Of a stretch of 21,576 nt of DNA, positions 1 through 8,375 are shown piece after piece. Position numbers and translations under genes: made by a program. Source of the DNA: Gemmatimonadota bacterium (GTDB lineage Bacteria; JBHIER01; G020348925); the NCBI GenBank assembly GCA_020348925.1, contig CP070758.1:242961-264536 (forward strand). Reading direction: 5' to 3'. Below the pieces are notes generated by a model. That model had not been told where the DNA came from, did not search any database, and saw only the letters and a list, made by a program, of their open reading frames with translations. Positions within the stretch are counted from its first letter, which is position 1. The number at the start of each line of letters is the position of its first letter.

Positions 1-73
1 CCGGCACTTGCGCACGCTGAAGGTAGGACAGGCCGGCCACTGAAACGTCCAGCAGGGGGAAGTTGGACGACAT
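1..73 (-). CDS. Start of an unidentified protein gene (truncated by window edge)
   Basis: Twenty-four codons are visible, beginning with the ATG at 73-71 and running off the left edge without a stop. The peptide begins MSSNFPLLDVSVAGLSYLQR. I do not recognise the family; the LDVSVAGLS stretch faintly recalls the N-termini of flagellar rod proteins (FlgB/FlgC), but 24 residues are too few to decide. An in-frame TAG lies 21 nt upstream of the ATG, so this is the only ATG possible in this frame. The Shine-Dalgarno is weak (GGA about 9 nt upstream). A good promoter lies just upstream (105-133), which is the main reason for calling it a real gene. That promoter makes it a separate transcription unit from the aro/trp operon. 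Confidence 0.5.
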   Translation of the reverse strand, partial: MSSNFPLLDVSVAGLSYLQRAQVP

Positions 74-104
74 GATGAGTTGTCCGGGTATCTAAGCAGA
101 TGAA

Positions 105-133
105 AGCATATCATAATCGGAAGCGAAAGTCAA
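105..133 (-). promoter_or_regulatory. Sigma70-type promoter of the left-edge gene
   Basis: On the minus strand, TTGACT (133-128) is followed by a 17-nt spacer and TATGCT (110-105). The -35 matches the consensus at 5 of 6 positions and the -10 at 4 of 6. The predicted start of transcription is near 98, giving a 5' leader of about 25 nt before the ATG at 73. No activity data; the call rests on sequence match and position. Confidence 0.6.
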
Positions 134-140
134 GAAATAA

Positions 141-188
141 ATGCGTAGATGTGTTGATGCGTGGATGCGAATATGCGTTGATGCGAAA
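141..188. repeat. Degenerate 8-bp tandem repeat, six units
   Basis: Six consecutive 8-bp units starting with ATGCG or ATGTG (consensus ATGCGTTG): ATGCGTAG, ATGTGTTG, ATGCGTGG, ATGCGAAT, ATGCGTTG, ATGCGAAA. It lies just upstream of the -35 box of the left-edge gene. It is non-coding as far as can be seen. It could be a decaying microsatellite or a repeat of binding half-sites; the variation between units favours decay. Confidence 0.6.
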
Positions 189-336
189 ATGACGGAGAAA
201 GGAGACCGAATACATTGTGCAGAAATCTAGCAGGTTGCAGAAATGAAATCTTTCCCCCTTTGCAATAATCGCTTAGACTCACAACCGTGATGGGCTCTCT
301 TTCTATTCAAATATTATCAGTGGATTTCAGTTTGAA

Positions 337-474
337 TCACTGAATTCTCTTCCAGAAGGTTCTGGGAGAAATAATTTCCATCTTTTTGATCTTTTTTAAT
401 CCGAGAAGCTTCCCATCTTCGGTCACAATGAGATCCGCATTACTTTCTTCCTCAAAGACAAACGGACCCTCTTT
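337..474 (-). pseudogene. C-terminal remnant of a PIN-domain (VapC-like) toxin
   Basis: The minus-strand reading frame ending at 337 codes for about 43 residues that look like the tail of a PIN-domain ribonuclease: NADLIVTEDGKLLGLKKIKK followed by MEIISPRTFWKRI. In PIN proteins this is the last acidic, nuclease-site segment (ADYIVTGDxxLL) and the closing beta strand (IVTPREF). Intact family members are about 130-150 residues, so roughly the first two thirds are missing. Upstream the frame runs directly into the palindromic repeat at 476-561, which supplies the apparent N-terminus of the open frame (GTG at 573). That fused N-terminus is repeat sequence, not protein family sequence. No antitoxin gene is seen beside it. 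It is most likely a dead relic cut by the repeat or by a deletion. Confidence 0.6.
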
Positions 475-475
475 A

Positions 476-561
476 TCATTCTGAACGGAGGAACGCGGAG
501 TGAGGAATCTTACTCGGATGGCGAGAGATTCTTCGTCCGATAAATCGAACTCAGAATGACA
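476..561. repeat. Palindromic dispersed repeat, copy A (MITE/REP-like)
   Basis: An 86-bp element opens with TCATTCTGA and closes with TCAGAATGA, forming a terminal inverted repeat. A nested inverted pair lies inside (GAATCTTACTC / AGAGATTCTTC). Over 85 bp it differs from copy B (3018-3102) at about 10 positions, by my manual alignment. It carries no gene. It sits about 40 nt beyond the aroA stop and abuts the PIN remnant. Its RNA could fold into a long hairpin and might define the 3' end of the aro/trp transcript, but there is no U-run typical of an intrinsic terminator. Confidence 0.8.
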
Positions 562-603
562 GGCATGGCACACTTGTTAACAAGAATCGCTCAGTATGGA
601 TTC

Positions 604-1905
604 TTATCGGGCAAGGTTCGTCAACGTTTCGAAAAAATTTGGGAAAGAGACATCGACGCAATCAGCGTTTGTAATATTCGTTTCACCCTCGGCCACCAGG
701 CCGGCCACGGCCAGGGCCATGGCGATACGATGGTCGTCGTGGCTGTGGCATTTGGCCCCGCGTAATTCAGTCGGTCCTTCAACCGAGAACCCGTCGTCGG
801 ATTCTTCGATCTTCGCTCCCAATTTCGACAGCTCTTCCACACTAGCCCGGATCCGGTCGGTCTCTTTGACCCTCAATTCCTGGGCATCCCGGACGACAGT
901 CTTCCCTTTCGCCTGGGTGGCAGCCACGGCAATAACAGGCAACTCGTCGATCACCCTCGGAATCATCCCCCCGTGAATGTCAATGCCTCGCAGCTCGCTG
1001 CTCTCCACCTGAAGGTCGGCCACCGGCTCACCGCCCTCAGCACGTTCATTGGCAACGGAGATGTTCCCCCCCATTTCGCTGAGCACATCGATGATCCCAG
1101 TCCGGGTGGGATTTACGCCCACACCCCGAATGGTGACTTGAGAATCGGGGCAGACGAGGCCGGAAACCAGAAAAAAAGCCGCGGAGGAAATGTCACCCGG
1201 GACCTCAAGATCCAAGGGTGAAAGCTCCCCTCCCCCACGAATCGCGATATTGCCATCCGAGGATTTCACCTCTTTTCCCATACAGCGAAGCATTCGCTCG
1301 GTATGATCGCGGGTCGGAGCCGGCTCTTTTACTACAGTCTCCCCCGTAGTGTACAATCCGGCCAGGAGAAGAGCCGACTTCACCTGGGCGCTGGCAACTG
1401 GAAGGGTATACGAACTGGGATTGAGATCGCTGCCCATAATGGACAACGGGGCGAAGCGTCCATCCTCACGCCCAAAAATTTTGGCTCCCATCTCCCTCAG
1501 AGGACCCACCACCCTCAGCATGGGCCGGCGCCGGATCGAATCGTCGCCTGTGAGAACTGCGTGGAATTCCTGACCTGCTAACAATCCGGATAGAAGACGT
1601 ATCGTCGTCCCGGAATTGGAGACATTGAGCACGTCCTGTGGTTCCTTCAAACCGTGCAGACCGACGCCGCCGATCTCCAGTGTCGAGCCATTCGGCTCTA
1701 TGATTTCAACCCCCAGGGCCTTCATGCAGCGCATCGTGCTCAGACAGTCCTGGGATCTGAGAAAATTCCGAACCCGGCTGATCCCGTGAGAGATCGATCC
1801 GAGAAGGACGGCCCGGTGAGAGATGGATTTGTCCCCCGGCACGGGCAGTGTCCCAGCAAGTCCTTCAACCCGTTTGATCCTTTGACAGTCACCGCTCGAC
1901 TTCAC
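604..1905 (-). CDS. aroA: 3-phosphoshikimate 1-carboxyvinyltransferase (EPSP synthase)
   Basis: Step six of the shikimate pathway: transfers enolpyruvyl from PEP to shikimate-3-phosphate, in the cytoplasm. The 433 residues match the family length. Visible motifs are PGDKSISHRA (residues 23-32, substrate lysine 26), SNSGTTIRLL (96-105, the glycine-containing PEP loop), RRRPMLR (125-131), SAQVK (172-176), RDHTE (from 199), NPTR, DELPVIAV and KETDRIR. GDKS, SAQxK and NxTR are the signatures usually listed for class II EPSP synthases; the first residue after R in RxHTE is D, which is not in the usual class II definition. The start is a GTG overlapping the aroF stop by 4 nt (GTGA), implying translational coupling. 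It is the last biosynthetic gene of the operon. No Trp residue is present. Confidence 0.96.
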   Translation of the reverse strand: MKSSGDCQRIKRVEGLAGTLPVPGDKSISHRAVLLGSISHGISRVRNFLRSQDCLSTMRCMKALGVEIIEPNGSTLEIGGVGLHGLKEPQDVLNVSNSGTTIRLLSGLLAGQEFHAVLTGDDSIRRRPMLRVVGPLREMGAKIFGREDGRFAPLSIMGSDLNPSSYTLPVASAQVKSALLLAGLYTTGETVVKEPAPTRDHTERMLRCMGKEVKSSDGNIAIRGGGELSPLDLEVPGDISSAAFFLVSGLVCPDSQVTIRGVGVNPTRTGIIDVLSEMGGNISVANERAEGGEPVADLQVESSELRGIDIHGGMIPRVIDELPVIAVAATQAKGKTVVRDAQELRVKETDRIRASVEELSKLGAKIEESDDGFSVEGPTELRGAKCHSHDDHRIAMALAVAGLVAEGETNITNADCVDVSFPNFFETLTNLAR

Positions 1906-2915
1906 AGCTGCCTCCCCAGTGCAGCAGAGAGTGCCCTCATCTCCACCATCAGTTGGGCGAAGGATTCAGGCGTCAGAGACTGATATCCGTCGGAAAGGGC
2001 TTCATCCGGATTGGGATGAACTTCCACCATAATGCCATCTGCCCCGGCGGCGATGGCTGCTCTGGCCATGGGGATGACCATGTCTCGCTTACCGGTCGCA
2101 TGGCTCGGGTCGACAATGATCGGCAAATGGCTGACGCGCTTTACCTCGGGAATGGTGCTCAAGTCCATCGTAAACCGCGTGTAATTATTGAAGGTCCGCA
2201 CGCCCCGCTCACACAGAATGACGTTGTAATTGCCCTCAGACATGACGTACTCGGCGGCCATGAGAAACTCATCCAGCGTGGCCGATATGCCCCGCTTCAA
2301 CAGCACTGGGCGCTTCGATTTCCCGACCCGTTTCAGCAGAGAGAAGTTCTGCATGTTGCGGGCACCCACCTGGAGAATATCGGCGTAAGCCTCAACCAGG
2401 GTGACGTTTTCCGGATCGATGGTCTCGGTGACGATCATGAGGCCGGTCTCCTCTCTGGCCTGGGCCAGGATCTTCAGTCCGCTCTCGCCGAGCCCCTGAA
2501 AATTGTAGGGCGAAGTGCGCGGTTTGAACGCACCGCCCCGCAGGACTGTTGCCCCGGCCTCTTTCACAGCGTGGGCCGCCTCCATCAGTTGTTCCCTCGA
2601 CTCGACAGCGCAGGGACCGGCCATAACGACGAGCCGCTCCCCGCCAATATTCATTCCGTTCAGCTCGATGACGGTCTCATCCGGTTTAAATTCGCGCCCC
2701 ACCAGCTTATACGGATCGGTTACCCGGATGACTTTGACCACCCCGGGCAATTGCTGAAGACGCTCCGGGTCAATAGCGCCCTTGTCCCCCGTAATACCCA
2801 CGGCCGTTCGCTGAGAACCAGGAATAGGATGCGGCGACAACCCGGCTTGCCGTATCTCCTCGCATACACGTTCCAGCTGCTCCTGTGTTGCATGGACATT
2901 CATGACGACTAACAT
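1902..2915 (-). CDS. aroF: 3-deoxy-7-phosphoheptulonate (DAHP) synthase, type I-beta with N-terminal FL domain
   Basis: First step of the shikimate pathway: condenses PEP and erythrose-4-phosphate. The 337 residues comprise an N-terminal ferredoxin-like (FL) domain (about 1-72) and the TIM barrel (about 90-337). Barrel motifs seen are GPCAVES (100-106, metal-ligand Cys102), RGGAFKPRTSPYNFQG (126-141), QVGARNMQNF, LLKRG, CERG and DPSHATGKR. In the Thermotoga-type enzymes the FL domain mediates feedback inhibition by tyrosine and phenylalanine, so the same is inferred here. I chose the ATG at 2915 because AAAGGGGG lies 8 nt upstream; the longer open frame to 2966 starts inside a hairpin region and has no family similarity. 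A 223-nt gap with a palindromic repeat separates it from trpA. No Trp residue. Confidence 0.95.
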   Translation of the reverse strand: MLVVMNVHATQEQLERVCEEIRQAGLSPHPIPGSQRTAVGITGDKGAIDPERLQQLPGVVKVIRVTDPYKLVGREFKPDETVIELNGMNIGGERLVVMAGPCAVESREQLMEAAHAVKEAGATVLRGGAFKPRTSPYNFQGLGESGLKILAQAREETGLMIVTETIDPENVTLVEAYADILQVGARNMQNFSLLKRVGKSKRPVLLKRGISATLDEFLMAAEYVMSEGNYNVILCERGVRTFNNYTRFTMDLSTIPEVKRVSHLPIIVDPSHATGKRDMVIPMARAAIAAGADGIMVEVHPNPDEALSDGYQSLTPESFAQLMVEMRALSAALGRQL

Positions 2916-2937
2916 TTCGATTCCCCCTTTATTTTTG

Positions 2938-2956
2938 CGGGACATCCACTGTCCCG
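2938..2956 (-). promoter_or_regulatory. Perfect hairpin in the aroF 5' leader
   Basis: CGGGACA and TGTCCCG form a perfect 7-bp stem with a 5-nt loop, about 10 nt ahead of the aroF Shine-Dalgarno on the minus strand. It is followed by CAAAAATAAA rather than by U residues, so it is not an intrinsic terminator of the operon. It could be an RNA processing or stability element or influence aroF translation; function unknown. Confidence 0.4.
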
Positions 2957-3015
2957 AGAGTTTCAATCTATATCATACCCAAGCTGAGCGACTTTTTTGA
3001 TCAATGTACCGGATT

Positions 3016-3103
3016 TGTCATTCTGAACGGAGCATCGCGAAGTGAAGAATCTTACTCACAAGATAAGAGATTCTTCGTCCGATAAATCGAACTCAGAATG
3101 ACA
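3016..3103. repeat. Palindromic dispersed repeat, copy B, inside the operon
   Basis: An 88-bp element bounded by a perfect 11-bp terminal inverted repeat: TGTCATTCTGA (3016-3026) and TCAGAATGACA (3093-3103). It is the same element as at 476-561, in the same orientation, and differs mainly in the centre between the arms. It occupies the trpA-aroF gap, starting 35 nt beyond the trpA stop in the direction of transcription. In RNA it would form a long stem that may act as a processing or partial termination site between the trp and aroF-aroA parts of the operon. Confidence 0.85.
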
Positions 3104-3138
3104 TTTAAGGTATATCTTTTACAAAAGAACTAATTCAT

Positions 3139-3939
3139 TTAAGTCATATTTATACGCCTCTTCATCCCCTTCACAAACGATCCGATTTCCCGTGCCATCT
3201 CTTCAAAATCTTTCGCTCTCTCAATAATATTCACCAGGGCACTGCCAACGATAACCCCATCGGCCCATTGGGCCACCTGTCGGGCCTGCTCCGGTGTCGC
3301 TATGCCGAAGCCTACGGCCAGCGGTTTTACTGTGCACGCTCTGACACGCTGGATAAAACCATTCAAACCCTCATACATTTCCCTCCTGGCGCCAGTGACA
3401 CCGGTCACCGAGACACAGTAGATAAATCCCGAGGAGTATTCTTCCACCATTCTGATCCTCTCCAAAGTCGATGTTGGAGCGACGAGAAAAATGAGATTGA
3501 GATCCATTGTATCCGAAATATTTCGACATTCCGCAGCCTCCTCAGGAGGCAAATCGGGAATAATGACACCGTCCACGCCTGCCTTGCTGGCATCATCGAC
3601 AAAGGCCTCAATCCCATAGTGCATAATTGGGTTATAATAGGACATGAGGGCCAGGGGAAGGGACGTCCTGGTCCTGATCTCTGCGGCGGCTTGCAGGATG
3701 GCTTGAAGGCTTGCACCCTTTCCGAGGGCCCGTTGAGACGCCCTCTGTATCGTCGTCCCGTCGGCCAGTGGATCGGAGAAGGGGACGCCCAGTTCGACGA
3801 TGTCGGCCCCATTGTCCTCCAACACCGGGACAAGCTTCAGTGTTGTCTCTATATCGGGATCTCCGGCCGTAATATACGTGATAAGGGCTTTCGATTCCTT
3901 TTTTAAAAGAACTTTGAATGTCTCATCGATGCGACTCAT
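3139..3939 (-). CDS. trpA: Tryptophan synthase alpha chain
   Basis: Cleaves indole-3-glycerol phosphate to indole and glyceraldehyde-3-phosphate; indole is channelled to TrpB in the alpha2beta2 complex. The 266 residues match the family. The signature [14 protein letters not shown] carries the two catalytic acids, Glu49 and Asp60. ITAGDP (23-28), [27 protein letters not shown] and the phosphate-binding [10 protein letters not shown] and VGSALV segments follow in order. The start ATG at 3939 lies within the end of trpB (17-nt overlap), the usual coupling for trpBA. It is followed by a gap of more than 200 nt with a palindromic repeat before aroF. Confidence 0.97.
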   Translation of the reverse strand: MSRIDETFKVLLKKESKALITYITAGDPDIETTLKLVPVLEDNGADIVELGVPFSDPLADGTTIQRASQRALGKGASLQAILQAAAEIRTRTSLPLALMSYYNPIMHYGIEAFVDDASKAGVDGVIIPDLPPEEAAECRNISDTMDLNLIFLVAPTSTLERIRMVEEYSSGFIYCVSVTGVTGARREMYEGLNGFIQRVRACTVKPLAVGFGIATPEQARQVAQWADGVIVGSALVNIIERAKDFEEMAREIGSFVKGMKRRINMT

Positions 3940-5125
3940 TTTTCTTCCTCAAGGCTTCAGCTACCACATGAACATCCTTGTCTCCCCTGCCGGACAGGGA
4001 AACGACGACGATCTTATTGCGCAATTCCGGCGATATTCTTTCGAGATAGGCTATGGCGTGCGATGGCTCCAGAGCCGGCAGGATCCCCTCCAATTCACTC
4101 AACAGTTGAAAGGCCCTCAAGGCCTCTTCATCCGTAGCCGATCCATAGTGCACTCTGCCGGTTGATTTCAGAAAGCTGTGTTCCGGACCGACCCCGGGAT
4201 AATCCAGGCCGGCCGAAATAGAGTGCGCAGGCAAAACCTGACCATCAGTATCTTGAAGAAGGTAGCTCATCGAACCGTGGAGCACTCCCGGAGATCCGCA
4301 GCTCAACGTGGCGGCGTGCTTGTCCGTATCCAGACCAAACCCACCTCCCTCCACCCCGATGAGACGGACCTCATCATCCAAAAAGGGATAGAACATTCCG
4401 ATGGCATTGCTGCCGCCGCCGACGCAGGCGATGATGGAATCCGGTAGCCTCTCTTCTGCTTCCATAATCTGCTCTTTCGTCTCCCGGCCAATCACGGATT
4501 GAAAATCCCTGACCATCACCGGATAGGGATGCGGTCCGACGACCGATCCGATAACATAGTACGTATCATGGACGTTGGTCACCCAATCCCGGATGGCTTC
4601 GTTGATGGCATCCTTCAGCGTTCTGCTGCCGGAGTCCACAGCAATGACATCGGCCCCCAGCAACTGCATTCTGAAGACATTCAGTTCCTGCCGCTCCACA
4701 TCCTCCGAACCCATGTAGACGTGGCACTCCAGGCCGAACAGTGCCGCCACGGTGGCTGTGGCGACGCCGTGCTGGCCGGCACCCGTCTCAGCAATAATTC
4801 GCCTCTTTCCCAATCGTTTCGCCAGAAGAATCTGGCCCAGGGTATTGTTGATCTTGTGGGAGCCGGTATGGGTCAAATCCTCCCGCTTCAGATAAATCTT
4901 CCCGCCGCACCTCTCCGACAGCCTGCGGGCATAGGAGAGCGGGGTCGGTCTCCCGGCATAGGCCGAGAGGTAGGAGGAGAGTTCGGACCGAAACTCCGAA
5001 GAATCCCTCATGGCCGCGTACTCTCTCTCCAGCTCATCCAGAGCCGACATCAGGGTCTCGGGGACGAACCGCCCCCCGAAAGGACCGAAATGGCCCTTCT
5101 CATCCGGGCGTGTGGATTGTTTCAC
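3923..5125 (-). CDS. trpB: Tryptophan synthase beta chain
   Basis: PLP enzyme joining indole and serine to give tryptophan. The 400 residues are of the standard TrpB1 type. [12 protein letters not shown] (14-25) is the family opening; HTGSHKINN (86-94) holds the PLP lysine, Lys91; AETGAGQHG (112-120) holds the catalytic Glu113; GGGSNAIG (236-243) binds the PLP phosphate; GVEGGGFG and [11 protein letters not shown] follow. The start is a GTG whose last two bases form the aroQ stop (GTGA, 4-nt overlap). Placement directly after aroQ, away from trpEGD, shows that the trp genes are interleaved with the aro genes. Confidence 0.97.
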   Translation of the reverse strand: MKQSTRPDEKGHFGPFGGRFVPETLMSALDELEREYAAMRDSSEFRSELSSYLSAYAGRPTPLSYARRLSERCGGKIYLKREDLTHTGSHKINNTLGQILLAKRLGKRRIIAETGAGQHGVATATVAALFGLECHVYMGSEDVERQELNVFRMQLLGADVIAVDSGSRTLKDAINEAIRDWVTNVHDTYYVIGSVVGPHPYPVMVRDFQSVIGRETKEQIMEAEERLPDSIIACVGGGSNAIGMFYPFLDDEVRLIGVEGGGFGLDTDKHAATLSCGSPGVLHGSMSYLLQDTDGQVLPAHSISAGLDYPGVGPEHSFLKSTGRVHYGSATDEEALRAFQLLSELEGILPALEPSHAIAYLERISPELRNKIVVVSLSGRGDKDVHVVAEALRKKNESHR

Positions 5126-5574
5126 TTGTCAGTCCCCTGTTGTTTCAAATGTCCCTGCAGGGCCTGCAAACCCAACAGGTAACTGTCAGTTCCGAATCCG
5201 GATATCTGCCCCAGCGCCACCGGAGCAATGAGGGATACGTGGCGGAATTCCTCCCGGGCATGAATGTTCGAAAGGTGCACCTCAACGGCAGGTACGCCCA
5301 CGGCCGCCACGGCGTCACGGATGGCCACGCTGGTGTGCGTGTAGGCCGCCGGATTGATGAGGATGCCATCGGCCCAATCGGCCGCCTCACCGATGGCATC
5401 GACAAGAGCCCCTTCGTGGTTGGACTGGACGATCTTGACTTTCACGCCCTCTTGTTCAGCCCAATCCTGAACGGCCGCATTGATCTCTTCGAGAGTTTTT
5501 TCACCGTAAACAGCCATCTCTCTCCGGCCCAAAAGATTGAGGTTCGGGCCGTGAATTAACAGAATTCGCATCAT
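5122..5574 (-). CDS. aroQ: 3-dehydroquinate dehydratase, type II
   Basis: Third step of the shikimate pathway: dehydrates 3-dehydroquinate to 3-dehydroshikimate. The 150-residue length and the opening [11 protein letters not shown] (9-19) are diagnostic of the small dodecameric type II enzymes. The catalytic tyrosine is Tyr23 (VYG), and NPAAYTHTS (74-82) holds the catalytic His80; [14 protein letters not shown] (98-111) completes the active site. The start ATG overlaps the aroB stop by 4 nt (ATGA). It is unrelated to the type I enzyme AroD, which is not present here. Confidence 0.96.
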   Translation of the reverse strand: MMRILLIHGPNLNLLGRREMAVYGEKTLEEINAAVQDWAEQEGVKVKIVQSNHEGALVDAIGEAADWADGILINPAAYTHTSVAIRDAVAAVGVPAVEVHLSNIHAREEFRHVSLIAPVALGQISGFGTDSYLLGLQALQGHLKQQGTDK

Positions 5575-6656
5575 AGGGAACGCTCCTTCAAAGTTTTTCG
5601 TATCACGTCATCCGGCACTGTGTCGGTTATCATCACTTGCCCGATCTCCCTGGGCAGCACAAACCGAACCTTGCCGTCGCGTACTTTTTTATCGTGACGG
5701 AGAAACTCGATAACAGCATCCGCGCTCACGTTCCTGATCCGCGTGGGCAGATGTGCTCTCTCGATGAGGTTGCTGAGCCTCTCCGAGGTTTTGACCGACG
5801 TGACGTTCAGTCGCACTCCAATATCCGTCGCACAGATCATCCCCAAGGCCACAGCCTCACCGTGCCGGTACCGGGAATAATTTGTAGCCGTCTCTATGGC
5901 ATGGCCGATGGTATGACCGAAATTCAACAGCGCTCGCTGCCCCTCATCCCTTTCATCCTTGGTCACAATAGAGGCTTTGATCTCGCACGAACGTTTCACG
6001 ACAGTGTGCAGTCCATTCGCCTCAAGGTTCAAGAGTGAATCAAGATGCGTTTCGATGTATTCGAAAAGAGAGGCATCCTTGATGACACCGTACTTGATCA
6101 CCTCCGCCAAGCCGGCCCTCATCTCTCTCTCAGGCAGTGTGTCTAAAACACTGAGACTGATGATGACACATCTGGGTTGATAAAAACTGCCGATCATGTT
6201 CTTCCCTCGCGGGTGATCCACAGCCACCTTCCCCCCGACGCTGGCATCCACCTGGGCCAACAACGTCGTTGGCACCTGCACAAAAGGGATACCCCGTTTG
6301 AATGTCGCCGCCACGAAACCGGCCAGATCACCGAGCACACCTCCCCCCAGAGCGACGATTGTCGAGCTTCGATCAATTCTGTTATCCATAAGAGAATCAT
6401 ACAGCGTATTCGCATATTCCAGAGTCTTGTACTCCTCGCCGTCCGGAACGACTCTGGAGGATACTCCGTACCCTTCCCCATGAAATCCCTCAAGGACATC
6501 CTCCAGATACATGCTTCCCACCGTGGGATTTGTAAAGACCATGACCCTCCCGGTAATACCATTTTTTTTCAAAAGTTCACCGACCCGGCCAAGGATGTCT
6601 CCCCCGATATAGATGGGGTAGCTCCTGTCGCCCAGTTCAACCTGTACGTGGTCCAT
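5571..6656 (-). CDS. aroB: 3-dehydroquinate synthase
   Basis: Second step of the shikimate pathway: NAD- and zinc-dependent cyclisation of DAHP. With the ATG at 6656 the protein is 361 residues, the normal length. The open frame extends upstream to 6764, but that extension lies inside aroK and has no family similarity. The chosen ATG has AGGAG 7 nt upstream and overlaps aroK by 20 nt. Motifs: [29 protein letters not shown] (nucleotide and substrate binding), [34 protein letters not shown], and [12 protein letters not shown] with zinc-ligand histidines. No Trp residue. Confidence 0.96.
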   Translation of the reverse strand: MDHVQVELGDRSYPIYIGGDILGRVGELLKKNGITGRVMVFTNPTVGSMYLEDVLEGFHGEGYGVSSRVVPDGEEYKTLEYANTLYDSLMDNRIDRSSTIVALGGGVLGDLAGFVAATFKRGIPFVQVPTTLLAQVDASVGGKVAVDHPRGKNMIGSFYQPRCVIISLSVLDTLPEREMRAGLAEVIKYGVIKDASLFEYIETHLDSLLNLEANGLHTVVKRSCEIKASIVTKDERDEGQRALLNFGHTIGHAIETATNYSRYRHGEAVALGMICATDIGVRLNVTSVKTSERLSNLIERAHLPTRIRNVSADAVIEFLRHDKKVRDGKVRFVLPREIGQVMITDTVPDDVIRKTLKERSL

Positions 6657-7164
6657 GGCATGACTCCTGGAGGTAACGGATGATTTTCCCCGCGACGTCT
6701 TCAACATCAAGATCGGACGTGTCAATTTCGCAGTGGGCTTGGGTGTAAAAGGGTCTTCTCTCATTCAGCAGATGCTCGATCCGTATTTTCCGGTCCCCGG
6801 TCTCAAGCAACGGTCGATGATGTGTATCCCTGGTCCTTTCCAGGATCACATCAGGCCTCGCGAAAAGGTGAATCATGCACCCCAACTTCTTCAGAGTCGC
6901 CACGTTTCGGCTATCCAGAACAACACCTCCACCTGTAGCAACGACGAGGCCACGACGGTTCGAGATTTGGGACACGATGCCCCTCTCGACCTCCCTGAAA
7001 AAGCGCTCACCGAATCGTTCGAAGATCTCGTTCACGGACAATTTCAACTTCTCCTCGATCAAGGAATCGAGATCCACAAAAATCATATTCAATCGTTCGG
7101 CCAGTCTCCTGCCCACTACTGTCTTTCCTGTTCCCATAAAACCCACCAAGACAATGTTCATCAT
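6637..7164 (-). CDS. aroK: Shikimate kinase
   Basis: Fifth step: phosphorylates shikimate with ATP. The 175 residues include the Walker A loop GFMGTGKT (8-15), DLDSLIE (31-37, with the shikimate-binding aspartate), FRxxE (57-60) and the GGGVV loop (78-82), followed by the lid region with THHRPLL. The first ATG at 7164 overlaps the aroC stop (ATGA); a second ATG follows immediately and either could be used. The 3' end overlaps aroB by 20 nt and contains the aroB Shine-Dalgarno. The last residues are therefore constrained by two overlapping signals. Confidence 0.95.
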   Translation of the reverse strand: MMNIVLVGFMGTGKTVVGRRLAERLNMIFVDLDSLIEEKLKLSVNEIFERFGERFFREVERGIVSQISNRRGLVVATGGGVVLDSRNVATLKKLGCMIHLFARPDVILERTRDTHHRPLLETGDRKIRIEHLLNERRPFYTQAHCEIDTSDLDVEDVAGKIIRYLQESCHGPRTG

Positions 7165-8324
7165 GACGATGAGAACTCCCTGACCTGTTTCATATATCCA
7201 TCGAAATTTCGTTTCATCTCATTCATACTGTCTCCGCCGAACTTCTCGCACAGCGCCCCCGCGATTTCGAAGGCAACGACGGCTTCGCCGATGACGCCCA
7301 TGGCCGGAACGGCGCATACGTCGGCGCGCTCCTTGTGGGCCTCGAAGGGGTCCTTGGTCCTGACGTCCACGGAGCGAAGCGGTCTCCCCAGTGTGGGGAT
7401 CGGTTTCATGGCCACGCTTGTGACGATATCCTCTCCGTTGGACACCCCCCCCTCTATACCACCTGCCCTGTTGGTCAACCGGGTAAAGGTCTCGCCGTTG
7501 TGTCCGATTTCATCGTGCACCTGTGAGCCAGGCAAGGAGGCTGCCTCAAAACCAAGTCCAATCTCGACGCCCTTCACGGCCGGGATGGACACGAGGGCAA
7601 AGGCGAGCCTCGCGTCCAGCTTCCGGTCCCAGTGCGCGTAACTGCCCAAACCCGGTGGACAACCCCGCACTCTGATCTCACAGACGCCGCCGAGGGTGTC
7701 GCCCTGGGCCAGGGCGCTATCGATGGCCGCAATCATTCTCGCTTCCGCTTCTCTGTCCGCGCACCTGAGCGGTGAGCCTTCGGCCTGTTCTCCGATGTCC
7801 GCAAAAGAGAGATTTCCACTCTCGACGGCAATTGAACCGATTCGTACGACATGGCTGATGACGTCGATTCGAAATTCCTTCAAGAGTTTCTTCGCCACCG
7901 CCCCTACGGCCACACGGGCCGCAGTCTCTCGCGCACTGGCGCGCTCCAAAACATTCCGGATATCCGTGTGGTGATACTTCACTGCCCCTGCCAGGTCGGC
8001 GTGTCCCGGCCTCGGCCGCGTTTCAGACGGTCGTTCCCCTGATACCTGCTCCACGGACATCCTTTCCCGCCAGTTCTCCCAGTCCCTGTTGCGGATCAAA
8101 AGTGTGACGGGACTTCCGATGGTTTTCCCGAAACGGACGCCGGACAGGATCTCAATCCGGTCGGACTCGATCTTCATACGACCGCCGCGTCCGTATCCGA
8201 CCTGTCGACGCTTGAGTTCATTATCGATGTCTTCGCGAGTGAGTCCCAGACCAGAGGGGATACCCTCAAGTATTGCCGTGAGATTTTGACCATGCGATTC
8301 GCCGGCTGTAAGGTACCGTAACAT
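7161..8324 (-). CDS. aroC: Chorismate synthase
   Basis: Last common step: converts EPSP to chorismate with reduced FMN. The start is the ATG at 8324, preceded by GAGGAG at 6 nt; upstream in-frame starts (8342, 8357) lack a ribosome site. The 387 residues begin [11 protein letters not shown] (the GESHG signature) and include [44 protein letters not shown] and GGVSNGEDI, all family signatures. This is the longer Gram-positive/deep-branching form (about 390 residues) rather than the 360-residue E. coli form. A 51-nt gap separates it from aroE. Confidence 0.96.
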   Translation of the reverse strand: MLRYLTAGESHGQNLTAILEGIPSGLGLTREDIDNELKRRQVGYGRGGRMKIESDRIEILSGVRFGKTIGSPVTLLIRNRDWENWRERMSVEQVSGERPSETRPRPGHADLAGAVKYHHTDIRNVLERASARETAARVAVGAVAKKLLKEFRIDVISHVVRIGSIAVESGNLSFADIGEQAEGSPLRCADREAEARMIAAIDSALAQGDTLGGVCEIRVRGCPPGLGSYAHWDRKLDARLAFALVSIPAVKGVEIGLGFEAASLPGSQVHDEIGHNGETFTRLTNRAGGIEGGVSNGEDIVTSVAMKPIPTLGRPLRSVDVRTKDPFEAHKERADVCAVPAMGVIGEAVVAFEIAGALCEKFGGDSMNEMKRNFDGYMKQVREFSSS

Positions 8325-8375
8325 AACTGTCTCCTCATTCATACCAAAATATCGCAACCAAGTCCTACCGCAAGC

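Noticed and set aside
582-605. Inverted repeat AAGAATC / GATTCTT overlapping the aroA stop, as the operon terminator.
   Set aside because: AT-rich 7-bp stem with a 10-nt loop and no run of T after it on the minus strand; too weak to call.
1953-2912. Long plus-strand open frame (319 codons) opposite aroF.
   Set aside because: Composition is that of an antisense shadow of a conserved gene; no family motif and no ribosome site with a promoter.
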